From assembly GCA_037043455.1 (NCBI GenBank), contig JAWPHD010003249.1:62001-126000 (forward strand): DNA of 64,000 nt, in the 5' to 3' direction. A program made the translations under genes and the position numbers. Numbering within the stretch: position 1 is the stretch's first letter; every line of letters begins with the position of its first letter. Positions 45,917-55,809 of this stretch are shown in pieces. The notes under the pieces were generated by a model. That model ran no database searches, was not told where the DNA came from, and saw nothing but the letters and a program-made list of their open reading frames with translations. Origin of the DNA: Cyrtodaria siliqua (lineage: Eukaryota > Mollusca > Bivalvia > Adapedonta > Hiatellidae).

Positions 45917-47094
45917 ACCCAGCCAGCAATCCTATATCTAGCCTTCATCGGCCCCATATTTTTTTTTATATAGGACCAGTATCGCAAACGATATCGGCCT
46001 GAGATCGGCGTGCCCATCGGCTTCAAGTCGGACCGATATCTTGTCGGCAGCCGGCTACACATCGGTCCAATATCGGTTAGATATCGTTTTAGTTTACTAT
46101 CCATCATCGGTTAGACATCCTTTTAGTTTACTATCCATCATCGGTCCAATATCGGTTAGTTATCTATCCAATATGTATCCGATATAGTTTCGACCTGAAG
46201 TGGGCCCATTATGACAGATAAACATCAAATTCGTTCTATTGTCACCATCCAGCTAGCACAGTATGTAGCTAGAGCATCGGATTACCAATCCAAAATACAT
46301 GTATATGTTTCGCAACATACAAGGTTATCGGGCATTTAACTCCGTCCGATTTTTTTATCAAATCAATTTAATGAATACTCACTACCTTATATATATCTTT
46401 TTTTAGGTGCTTATCTCAATTAGCTCGACTGGAAAAATATTCATTAGCAATAAATAAAACTCTTGTGGATGTAGGCAATATAAGTAGCATCATTTTGCAA
46501 TGTAAAAAATGACATTTGCGAGGAATATCTGTTCACATTAACAATAAATATACAATATTCAAAATGACGTCATTACCTCCATTTATGGCGTGTTATATCG
46601 GACTGACAGCGGCCCAATATATGGTATCAACTGATGCAAACTACGTCGGCCTGACGTTGGCCCGAGATATAATAATAGACATTAGAAGAAATGTGCTATA
46701 TTCATTCAGATTAATGCATTGAACAATTAATTTGACATGCCAAACAAACAAAAAAATTCAAAAAGTGGAAAATATTGAAATAATCGGCTCTACGTCAGCC
46801 CGACGTCGGCATATCCAACATTTAGCCGACATCTGACCGATATCTTTTCAGCCAATCATAAAAAAAAACACATAAACCCAGTCAGCAAGCCAATATCGGA
46901 CCGATATGTTTCCTATATACATATAACAGATAGACATCGGGCCTTGCCGCTCTGTTACTGATATCGGTAACAGAGCGACAGTCTGCATAACGGCCCGATG
47001 TCTATGACAGATAACGGATACATCGGGCCGATCTGCCGACATTCCGACCAATAACCAAAATCTATCAGATATGGTCATGGTGGCTGGGGAGTGG
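45917..47094. mobile_element. TIR element rich in 'gatatcgg' palindromes
   Basis: Left end ggacccagccagcaa, right end inverted in tggtggctgggg. The interior is dense with 'atcggtccaatatcggtta'-type motifs in both orientations and a perfect hairpin 'gctctgttac' / 'gtaacagagc' near 46950-46977. No transposase frame. Possibly a composite of two related copies. Confidence 0.55.
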
Positions 47095-47261
47095 TGGGGT
47101 GGCTTGTAGTCTAAGACTTTCCAGGAGAGGGAGGTCTGTGAGGAAACTTTTCCTCTTTTTTTTCAGGGTGGTGGTGGGTGGGTGTCGGGGGGGGGGGGAT
47201 ATTTTGCAGATTATTCTGGGGGGAAGACTGAAGAAACGCTTTCCGTTCGCGGCGAGGTAGT

Positions 47262-47388
47262 GTGTTAAAATACACGTTTAATGCTCTTTTGAAATTTTTC
47301 GTATTGGCGAGCATCAACGTATATGCAGTTACAAAGAACGTCAGAATAATAATAAAAAACTGCATAGGAGCCAATTTATTAGGCTAGC
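47262..47388 (-). mobile_element. LINE 5' UTR fragment
   Basis: Matches 40466-40590 closely: 'gtgttaaaatacacgtttaa', 'ttcgtattggcgag', 'aggagccaatttatta'. Only the first ~125 bases of the element are present here. Confidence 0.8.
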
Positions 47389-47394
47389 GGCGAG

Positions 47395-47680
47395 GATGGT
47401 TTGTCCATAAATAATTAATCATTTAAACTTCTTATTCTTCCAGTACTGTGCTGGGTTCCTCTGGAACATCTTCGCACAACGGTGGAAATTTACATGAGTG
47501 ATGGAAAGTTCAAGGTTAAGTTAAAACTTGCTCAACATAAACCCACAAAAGTGTTCGTACGAAGTGAAAGAAATTATAATCGATTTGTCCACAATTAATC
47601 ATTTAAACTAGCTCAACATCAACTCACAAAAGTGTTAGTACAAAGTAAAAGCAATCCGAGTCTTCCAGAAATTACCTGAG
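47395..47680 (+). repeat. Two-copy repeat
   Basis: 'tttgtccataaataattaat' (47400) recurs at 47584, and 'gctcaacataaacccacaaa' (47529) recurs at ~47610, with changes. Between here and 48290 nothing is recognised apart from a polypyrimidine run at 48201-48244. Confidence 0.7.
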
Positions 47681-48289
47681 TTGTCACTAGTCGTCTGCAA
47701 ATAATGTCAATATTTTCTATTGTTACGTCACTGATTTTAACACGCGCTAATTTGCATAATGTGGAAAGTTTCCGGCCAAGACAATTTAACCTTCATACCG
47801 AGTGTTTACAAATAAAAAAACATACTAAATGAATAACTCACATATGCTGCTGGTGTTGGTTAATCATTGTTCGCTCTGCATTTGTTGTCATTTTGAAATT
47901 TCCCACGGAAACCACATATTTTCTAGAAAGCCTTAGTTTCGCATTTGAACTCTTTAAATATTCTGCTGCACATATTCTATAGGACTTTGTGAAGGAGTCT
48001 GAGAGACTTTCAAATTATTTCTGAAACTCTACTCTAACCAGTCATAACGGAAACGTTGCACAAAAAACTGTTTTAAAGAAAACAAATCAGAATTTCGAAA
48101 CTAAAACTCCTATAGTGGGAGCCGGTGTCTGCGTTAGAAATGCTTAAAGCGTGACAACGACGATTTACCATCAAAATCGAGACACATAGATTAGCAATTA
48201 TCTTCTTTTTTTTTTTCTTTTTTTTTTCTTTCTTTCTTTTTCTCCCGTTACCGTAAAGTTCGCTTGCGCTTCTCGCTAGCTGTGCTCGC

Positions 48290-48718
48290 TATAAATATTT
48301 TTTAAACTTTAATAGATTTGGCAAATATTGGGCGTGGCATGGATTGAATGTTTAACAATTGGGCTGCCGGTAAGCACAAAAGACCATTATGGCAAGCCCT
48401 TACAGCAGAAAGCATAAAGCAAAAAAGCAAATTGAATATTACAATATTAAGAACATAAATACATGTGCACCAAATTAAATGTTCATTATGAAAGCAACTT
48501 TTCTGATTTAAGCAAGTGTTGAAAGCACGGTTGATATTCAAGCATAATTACAAGTGCACCGAATTCAATCAATTGAAATGTTTTTTAGCAATTCGTACGG
48601 ACAGCAAATTTGTATATAATTTATGTTTAGATTACAATTCAGTCTCTGGGTATACAGGAGCTGAATAAAGTTAAACTGAAAGTTATATGTCCTTCCTTTC
48701 ACACCTTCGCTGCCCGCC
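48290..48718. repeat. 429-bp near-identical duplication, copy 2
   Basis: See 43482-43910. Lies immediately 3' (element sense) of the hairpin at 48722 and the SGNH frame. Confidence 0.92.
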
Positions 48719-48721
48719 ATA

Positions 48722-48773
48722 TGGATGGGTGCCCGGACACTCCAAGTCATTGAGTGTCCAGGCACCCATCCAC
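48722..48773. repeat. Hairpin with ~21-bp stem
   Basis: tggatgggtgcccggacact and agtgtccaggcacccatcca are inverted copies with one mismatch, separated by ~9-11 bases. Lies between the SGNH frame and the 429-bp repeat; possibly a 3' end structure of the Ngaro-like element. Confidence 0.9.
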
Positions 48774-48888
48774 CGCCAAAAATAGGGGAATCATTTTTTG
48801 GCAGCAGCGAAGTGTGCCTACAAAAAGCAAAAATCCTAATGCCACGCCCAAAACAGAAACGGTGCCAAAAAAGCATATATTGTCCTAA

Positions 48889-49494
48889 TCACTGCCTACT
48901 TTCGATGAAACATTCAAAACCAGCTGCTAACTGGTTAAGAAACAAGTTGTTTCCCACATTTGATAAGTGAACACCATCCTGTTCAAGACAGGTATCATCA
49001 GCTTGAATGTGTGGGTGTAGCAGATAAAGGCCCCCAATATCTATTATCGCCTTAGCAGCATAACTGTTTAGCCGTTTTCTGGCCCTTTCCATGGCAGCGG
49101 GGTTGTTAGAATAACGCCATGAAAACCTATGAAGTATTTGAGACCAAATAACGACTACATCAGGCAAATTGTCCCTAAAAAACTCAGTCAAAAGCTTAAC
49201 ATGCTTTCTAAGAACCTTCAATGGGTATTTCCCTAAATCATTTCCCCCACAGTGCAGAAAAATGTAGGATGGGACTGGACCATATTCCAGCAGGTACTGA
49301 ATCTTGCTCTGCACGTCTAGGAGACCCAAACCACAATAGCTATGCCACCATACTGTTACATGAAGTCGTCCAAGGCCTAAATTGAGCCCATCTGGTCTTG
49401 TACGCGCCACCAAAAACGCTTCCTTGACAATCGATGAACCCAAACACCAGATTGTTTTATCACCTAAAATGACTTGGTTATTGTTAATATTTTG
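48889..49494 (-). CDS. SGNH/GDSL hydrolase domain of the Ngaro-like element
   Basis: Esterase-type fold. Block I IWCLGSSIVK (Ser), a Gly block, block III FLHCGGNDLGK (Asn) and block V EQDGVHLSNVGNN (Asp and His) give the full SGNH set. About 200 codons, open from just after a TAG at 49495-49497. No ATG precedes block I, and the frame is the same as that of the recombinase, which ends at TAG 49519-49521. So it may be made by readthrough of two UAG codons or by another route. Substrate unknown. Confidence 0.85.
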   Translation of the reverse strand, partial: QNINNNQVILGDKTIWCLGSSIVKEAFLVARTRPDGLNLGLGRLHVTVWWHSYCGLGLLDVQSKIQYLLEYGPVPSYIFLHCGGNDLGKYPLKVLRKHVKLLTEFFRDNLPDVVVIWSQILHRFSWRYSNNPAAMERARKRLNSYAAKAIIDIGGLYLLHPHIQADDTCLEQDGVHLSNVGNNLFLNQLAAGFECFIESRQ

Positions 49495-49518
49495 CTAATA
49501 ACGTGACTGGTTTATTAG

Positions 49519-50520
49519 CTAATCTGACATAAGTGGGAGAACATGCACTGGGAAACGAACATAAGTTTTATAAGCCTCAGAACTCCATCTCCCCATTGCT
49601 TTAATAGACTCGGGGAGGAAACCTCTACTTGCGGCTAAAGTAGCGGCCCCTATTCTGAAAGAATGTGATTTGTATCTTGAATAGTCAATGCCAAGAAAAG
49701 CTAATGATTTTTTTAGAACAGCTGAAAATTGGTAACGGGACAATGGACGCCCATCAAAATGACAAAATAAAGGACCCGGTATATGAGGCCGTACCGTAAG
49801 AAACTTTTCAAAGGCATGTATTGGACACAAAGTGCCTCCAGATCTTGTAAATTTCAGAATGATGCCGCGACCGAACTGATCTGTTTTTGAATACCTAACG
49901 TGTATAGCCAGAGTCCCGTTCTGGGAACTCAAACTAATATCCTCAATTGATAAGACATTGGCCAACGGAGCCCCTTTTGTGACTGCTAGTTCACCAACCC
50001 TAAAAAAGCCGCAAAACGCCAAAGTAAATGCTGTACTAAATAAAGTGGACTCATATGTGTTTGTACAAACTACATGCAATTTTGCTAGAACTGACGACAA
50101 TATTGCTGTTGTAATTGGAAGACGGGCATCTCGTTTTTTCCCAACTCGCCTAAAACCTTCTAATAATTTCTCTACGATGAACTTTTTTGTGACATCCTCG
50201 ACATTCTTAACTTTGCACTGAAAACCAATGGAAGTAGTGTATAATCGTGCAGTTGAATACGATAAACCCTCCAAAGACAGCCAAGCTATAAAGTGTGTTA
50301 AGTGTCCTAATGCTGGGGGCCAGATATCAGGTAAACTGTAACGACGCCTGAACAAGCAGAATTTATTCAGGCCAACATTATACGAGTCTATGGTGTTGGA
50401 CGCTAAGGACAGATTCAGTAGTCTTGTAGCTTCTCCTTGCAAATCATTGAAAGAAACTCCGGAGGCAATGCCTCTGGCTCTTTTCTGGCTTCCGGGGCTA
50501 CATGGCGAAATCTGGTCCAC
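49519..50520 (-). CDS. Tyrosine recombinase of the Ngaro-like element
   Basis: 333 residues. Inserts element DNA by site-specific-type recombination through a phosphotyrosine. All catalytic positions are visible: Arg in GFFRVGEL (~175), Lys in RYSKTDQFG (~210), His-X2-Arg in KSHSFRIGAATL (~290), Trp in MGRWSS and the nucleophile Tyr in YKTYVRF (~320). The N-terminal core-binding helical part begins LNLSLASNTIDSYNVGLNKF. Overlaps the end of the RNase H frame by 106 bases in another frame. Intact. Confidence 0.93.
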   Translation of the reverse strand: MDQISPCSPGSQKRARGIASGVSFNDLQGEATRLLNLSLASNTIDSYNVGLNKFCLFRRRYSLPDIWPPALGHLTHFIAWLSLEGLSYSTARLYTTSIGFQCKVKNVEDVTKKFIVEKLLEGFRRVGKKRDARLPITTAILSSVLAKLHVVCTNTYESTLFSTAFTLAFCGFFRVGELAVTKGAPLANVLSIEDISLSSQNGTLAIHVRYSKTDQFGRGIILKFTRSGGTLCPIHAFEKFLTVRPHIPGPLFCHFDGRPLSRYQFSAVLKKSLAFLGIDYSRYKSHSFRIGAATLAASRGFLPESIKAMGRWSSEAYKTYVRFPVHVLPLMSD

Positions 50521-52203
50521 TGTTTGCGAGAAATAGCATCAGCTATAACATTATCATGTGTAGAGATATGAGTGGCTTTAAACAATATATTGTGCTTCAT
50601 GGCCAGCAAGACAAAGGGCCTGATCAGATGCATTAGTCTCTGTGACTTGGAAGATTGCTTGTTGATGACCTGAACCAGGGCTGCATTGTCAATCCTCAAC
50701 ATAATTTTTTTATTTGCCAGAATGGCTCCCCACAGAAACATTGCAAGAAGCACAGGATCCATTTCTAGAAAAGTAATGTCCCGCAAAAATGGTACTTTTT
50801 TGCCAAGGAAAAAATGACCACCTCCCTTGAAGGAAACAAGCAGCGCCCAATTCTGCTGAACCGGCGCTATCTGTAAACAGCTGCAAAGTATCACTACCAT
50901 ACCAAGAACTGTCTGAAATTACAGAAATGCCATTAAATCCTGTAAGAAATGTTAGCCATAGGCTGAGGTCTTCTCGAAGCTCGCAAGAAATCCTACCTTT
51001 ATGATGTGGCTTACGTAGACCAGACATTGCATCATATAAACGCCTTATAAATGCTCTACTAGATCTTACTGCTTGGCAAAAAAGATTCAACATGCCAGAT
51101 AGAGACTGAAGCTCCCTAAGAGTGACCTTTTTCTTATGAAGGAAACTATTTATAATATGAATCAATTTCTCAATTTTGTGCAATGGTATGCGAATGACCA
51201 TTTCATCTGAATCGATTTCCAGCCCCAGAAAGACTAAAACTGTAGTAGGACCAACAGATTTGTCTTCAGCAATAGGGACACCTACTTCAGAACAAACCCG
51301 AGTAAAGGTTGAAACTAATGTATTACATGTTTCAGACCCACGCTCCCCCGCGAAAATAAAGTCATCAAGAAAATGGTCAAGAGTGACAAAGCCTGAAGCG
51401 AAACTGACAAGCCAATGTAAAAAAGTAGAAAACTTCTCAAACAGGGCACAAGAGATACTGCAACCCATAGGCAAACATTTGTCAATGTAAAACTTTTCTC
51501 CAACTTTTAAGCCTAACAAATGAAAATCCTCTGGATGTATAGGTAGTAACCGAAAAGCTGATTTAACATCCCTTTTTGCCATTAGAGCAGAATTACCAAG
51601 ATTAAAAATCATTTCCACCACCTTGTCAAATGAAGTATATTTTACTGTACAAAGATCAGCATTTATCCCGTCATTAACACTGCTACCTCCTGGGTAAGAC
51701 AAATGAGTTATCAAACGCCAAGAGCCATCTGACTTGGGCACAACACCAACTGGAGACACTTTTAGATTGGCCACGGGAGGGGAATCGAAAGGACCAATCA
51801 TTCTCCCTAAAGCGATTTCTCTATCAAGCTTTGATTTCAATGCTTGAAAATGCTGATATGCAGACTTTAAATTTTTTGCATCTGATTTTTGTCGTGAACC
51901 CGTGTATTGAAGCTTAAAACCATTATTGAATCCATCAGCTAACAATTTTGCATCGTGTCGGTTTGGATATGAAGCTAAATAGTTCTGTAATGTCGACACA
52001 TTAATAGGACTTTGGCCTAGGGCCCATAAATCGGACGGACTGACTTCTGGGTCTTTGTGACTGGTAGAAAGTGGGCGAGCCCTGGGGTGCAGGGGCTCGC
52101 ATAGGTCTGCGCCATACATTTCCCTCTGGTTTTCTGGCAAAACACGACCTAGAGGGATGATCACCAGAACATGACAAGCACTTATGACTGTATGAACACA
52201 CAT
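50415..52203 (-). pseudogene. Reverse transcriptase-RNase H of the Ngaro-like element
   Basis: RT: GVVPKSDGSWRLITHLSYP, LMAKRDVKSAFRLLP, LPMGCSISC and the catalytic HFLDDFIFAG, then GLEIDSDEM. The RNase H begins LFTDSAGSAELG (Asp) in the RT frame; its remaining part (TFLEMDPV with Glu, LRIDNAALVQV with Asp, HDNVIADAISR) is in another frame. The switch is at an A6 run (minus strand, about 50796-50801), so one base is probably lost or miscalled. Starts overlapping gag by ~200 bp. Otherwise undamaged. Confidence 0.9.
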
Positions 52204-52979
52204 GTCGAGAACACTGGCTCAAGTTAAAATCAAAACATCTTTTCTGGGCAAAATGACCAACAGTACTAGCACCAGCTTGACCACTTGAGGACATATAAAG
52301 TAGCCAAAGCTCATAATCAATTTTCCCCCATGGCATTGAAGGGTTAGAGGCAAGACGCAGACGAAATTGTTGGTCATAGTGCTTCCAACCGAAACCACCA
52401 TGACGCTTTGCCCCAGTTCTAATGACATTCATGTATTTCAACAATTCCTGGACTTTCTGCGGATGAGCCGATAAATAGATGCTTGAAAAGATCAAACATG
52501 CATCGGTCCACGTTTCAATACTCAGCTGTTTTGACATGGGGTTGGTAGGTTTGACCATCAACTCACCAAGTGGAGATATAACCAAATGTTTATCCTTGTC
52601 CATGGGAACCTGAGTCTCCAATAAACTGGCAAGATCAATGTACTGGCCAGCTATAATCTTAGACTTAACTGAATGGGATACAGAGAACCCAAGTTCCGCA
52701 TGAACGCTTGGTAATGCAAAGATAGACGGGTCTACGTCTAATGTACCTGGCAAGCCCGAGTCCACTGGCACTACTGGTAAAGCGCCAACACCGACATCAA
52801 CTGCGTTCACCGGCAAGGGAGACACATGTACATCCAACTGGGGAGGCCCACTGGTTTTTGAGGACTTTGGCGGCTGAATCTTGGGAGACACATGTACGTC
52901 CAACAGGGGAAGGCCACTGGTACCCGCGGACCTAGGCGGCTGGGTCTCGGCAAGCGCCGACTTTTCCGGATGGGGGCAT
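52001..52979 (-). CDS. Gag-like protein of the Ngaro-like element
   Basis: About 300-320 residues with Pro/Val-rich N-terminus containing two LDVHVSP repeats, a central folded part (WTDACLIFSSIYLSAHP, GKIDYELWLLYM) and a Cys/His cluster CFDFNLSQCSRHVCSYSHKC then CSGDHPSRSC, then a basic tail. The frame opens after a TGA near 52980 without ATG; an ATG (MHRGKRAS, ending near 53032) lies upstream in another frame, joined at a T4/A4 run (52962-52965). So the true start is probably at that ATG and one base is off. Confidence 0.82.
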
Positions 52980-53065
52980 CAACCACGGGAACTGGCAGAG
53001 TAGTAGAACTGGCTCGCTTTCCTCGATGCATTTTTGCAGTGTGATTATGAAAACAAAACAAACAA

Positions 53066-54129
53066 ACGACGAATAAACCCTAGCAAACAGGGAAATATAC
53101 ACATCTTCTAACATTACTACAAATGTTTTACAATAACTATTTGCAGTCTTCATCTCTTTATGTATATGATGTGCTTAAAGATTATTATAATTTATTTATT
53201 TATTTATTTTATTATTATTATTTTATTTTATTTTTTTTTTGGCAACTTATATCGAATATATATACCATTTTATTTTTTATTTTATTATTATTTATTGATC
53301 GATATATTATTATTATTATTTTCTAATTTATCGAATATTATTATTAATTCTTTTTTTTTTTCTTTTTTTTTATACATTTTATTTATACATCATTACTGTA
53401 CAAATATTCCATTGAAATGTATTCGAAAGCATTACTCGTACAATTTAAGTAAAAACAACCCACTCAATGGAAGTGATTGTTCAATAAATTCAAAGACTAG
53501 GAAGTTGCCAATGTTTACCATTGCAGAACGACCCCGATATTGATGACTTCACTCATAAACTGCACAAGATGAGAATTCACCGATCAGGTTATTTAGTGCA
53601 GAACTTAACATCGTGGGAACTAACAGCGTGGGAACCTATGACGTCACGCCACATTCCACATTTCGGCAATACTAATTAAATAATTTACGAGAACGTTTAT
53701 TTATCGTTTATATCAATTAGAAAAGGAATCTCACAGGATATAAACAAAAGAAGAGACGAAATGAAGCTTATGTTAATAAAATTGAAAGAAAAACATGGTC
53801 TGACGAGAATCGAAAATGGCTGACCACACAAAGGAAATTAGAAAACGTTATTTGCATCAGGCAACAACGGGAACATCTGAATGAATAAATCGAAACTAAT
53901 ACGACCTAATCGAAGATAAAATCAGGAGCAATAGGATTATTACAAATTCATAGATCCTGCGAGTCTGAATTAATAAATATAAGTTTTTAACTGTAAGCTC
54001 AAAGCATATCTCACCTTTGTTAAGATAGTAGGAGACAGGAAAAGGGAGTTGCCGGTGTACATGTAAGAATAACTTCGCCGTGAAAATTACTCAATCTCAA
54101 TAAGTTTAAAACAGCTGGTGTGTCATCCC
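53066..54129. other. AT-rich low-complexity and intergenic
   Basis: 53180-53400 is almost pure A/T with (ttta)n and poly-T, giving meaningless hydrophobic frames. 53400-54129 has no recognised feature. The 5' end of the Ngaro-like element must lie here but is not delimited. Confidence 0.6.
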
Positions 54130-55677
54130 ATAACCATTGACTATAACAGATATTATAGTCAGTATTATTGTTCGGAAATTTGAGGTTATACAAAATCAAA
54201 GAAAAATATCCTTTATAACGCGTTATGTAAGAATACTTAAATACTGGTTTAAATTATTGAAAACAGATAACATAATATGTATTAGCATTTACATATCGTC
54301 ACTAAAGGATTGTGAAAATGGGTGTACAAATTGGACATCGAATGTAAAAATATGTTAAACGAATATGGTTTTACAAGTGTCTGGAATGACCCAAATTGTG
54401 TTAAAGCTAAATACTTTGTTAATACGTTTAGACAAAGAGTTGTTGATTATTTCATACAACGATGGTTTGTAGATAAGGAATCAAGTGGTGTACTTGAATT
54501 ATATAATAACTGTAAATTGAGTTTTAATTATGAATCATACCTTGATATTGTACCATGTAATCCCAGACCATATTTAACAACATTCAGAATATCAGCACAT
54601 TCGTTAAGAATACAGACCGGTAGATACTCTACTAATAGAATACCTAGAAATGAAAAATATTGTCAATGCTGTCACAGTATTGATTTGGAAAATGAATACC
54701 ATTTTGTTTTGATTTATTCTTGTTACAGAAGAATTTGGACAATTTATATTCACACTAGCGTTCGTTTAGTGCAGTATGGCGGCTGTAAAAAGTCTCCCCG
54801 TGCTACGAATCAATAACGAGCTCAATATGGGTGGCTTTGAAGAAGAATACAGCTTAAGCCGGTGCTAGGGGGCTTGAGAAGTGCTGTTTCTTTCATTACT
54901 TCTCATGAACAGACTCAATAAAACCGAGTCTGCTGCTTTATTCTCTTAATTGTGTTTGTTGCTCTCAAAGGATCACCTTTATCAGGATTTATTAACATTC
55001 ACACTAGCGTTCGTTTAGAGCAGTGTGGCGGCTGTAAAAAGTATCCCCGTGCTACGAATCAGTAGTGTTATTTTTTACTGGTCCTTTCGGACCAACGAGC
55101 CCAATATGGGTGGCTTTGAAGTTGAATACCGTTTAAGCCGGTGCTAGGGGGCGTGAGAAGTGTTGCTTATTTCATTACTTCTCATGAACAGACTCAATAA
55201 ATCCGAGTCTGCTGCTTTATTCTTTTAATTGTGTTTGTTGCTCTCAAAGGATCACCTTTATCAGTATTTGTTAACATTCAAACTAGCGTTCGTTTAGTGC
55301 AGTGTGGCGGCTGTAAAAAGTCTCCCCGTGCTACGAATCAGTAGTGTTATTTTTTACTGGTCCTTTGGGACCAACGAGCCCAATATGGGTGGCTTTGAAG
55401 TAGAATACCGCTTAAGCTGGTGCTAGGGGGCGTGATCAGTGTTGCTTCTTTCATTACTTCTCATGAACAGACTCAATAAAACCGAGTCTGCTGCTTTATT
55501 CTATCAATTGTGTTTGTTGCTCTCAAAGGATCACCTTTATCAGTATATAATAATAGACCTAGTATATTTAAATTCTTAGAATTACTGCACACACAGGATA
55601 AGAATATTGTTATAAAGTTAGCGCAGTATATTAGTACAGCTTTAGCTGTAAGTAATACAATCTTGATTTATTAAACA
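54130..55677 (+). pseudogene. LINE ORF2 C-terminus split by a repeat array
   Basis: Plus strand. 54130-54745 reads through YVRILKYWFKLLKTDN, then NMLNEYGFTSVW, TFRISAHSLRIQTGRYS and the end motif CQCCHSIDLENEYHF. It breaks off after RRIWTIY at ~54748, and the sequence resumes at ~55546 with NRPSIFKFLELL and IKLAQYISTALAVSN to a TAA at 55675-55677. The intervening ~800 bp are three tandem units of family R. So the repeat array inserted into an existing LINE. RT and endonuclease parts are missing. Confidence 0.85.
54751..55548 (+). repeat. Structured repeat family R, three tandem units
   Basis: Units at 54751-54999 (249 bp), 55000-55278 (279 bp) and 55279-55548 (~270 bp); the first lacks ~30 bp present in the others. 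Each has 'cactagcgttcgtttag', 'ggcggctgtaaaaagt', 'ccccgtgctacgaatca', 'gcttaagc', a stem around 'tcattacttctcatg' and a hairpin cagactc-aataaaacc-gagtctg with AATAAA in the loop. Units 2 and 3 also have a 'tggtccttt.ggacca' hairpin. No frame, no LTR hallmarks. Confidence 0.9.
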
Positions 55678-55809
55678 GTGTTTAACTCTTTTGTATTTTC
55701 ATCCTCATGTATCTGTTATTCAATATTAATATTGCTCATAACAAATGTACTTTTGTCTAAAAATTGGCGCTTGGCTTATTATGCATGGAAAATTATGTAT
55801 GTATATATA

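Larger units (their letters stand above)
48719..53065 (-). mobile_element. Ngaro-like tyrosine-recombinase retrotransposon
   Basis: Minus-strand gag, RT-RNase H, tyrosine recombinase and SGNH hydrolase frames in that order, overlapping as is usual in DIRS/Ngaro elements. A tyrosine recombinase in place of integrase is diagnostic of this order; the extra SGNH hydrolase is known from Ngaro-type elements. Only two frame breaks, both in A runs (near 52963 and 50798). Split direct repeats expected of Ngaro could not be delimited; the 429-bp block at 48290-48718, duplicated at 43482-43910, is a candidate for part of them. Confidence 0.88.

Noticed and set aside
46848..47374. Minus-strand frames over the TIR element and LINE fragment
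   Set aside because: No domains; composition follows the 'atatcgg' motifs and G-rich simple repeats.
48302..48541. 79-codon frame identical at 43494-43733
   Set aside because: Identity reflects the 429-bp DNA duplication, not coding constraint; no domain.
53123..53543. Hydrophobic frames suggesting membrane proteins
   Set aside because: Products of A/T-only low-complexity sequence.
54751..55548. Hammerhead ribozyme in the tandem R units
   Set aside because: I looked for a CTGANGA...GAAA core on both strands of the unit and found none; only stem-loops are supported.
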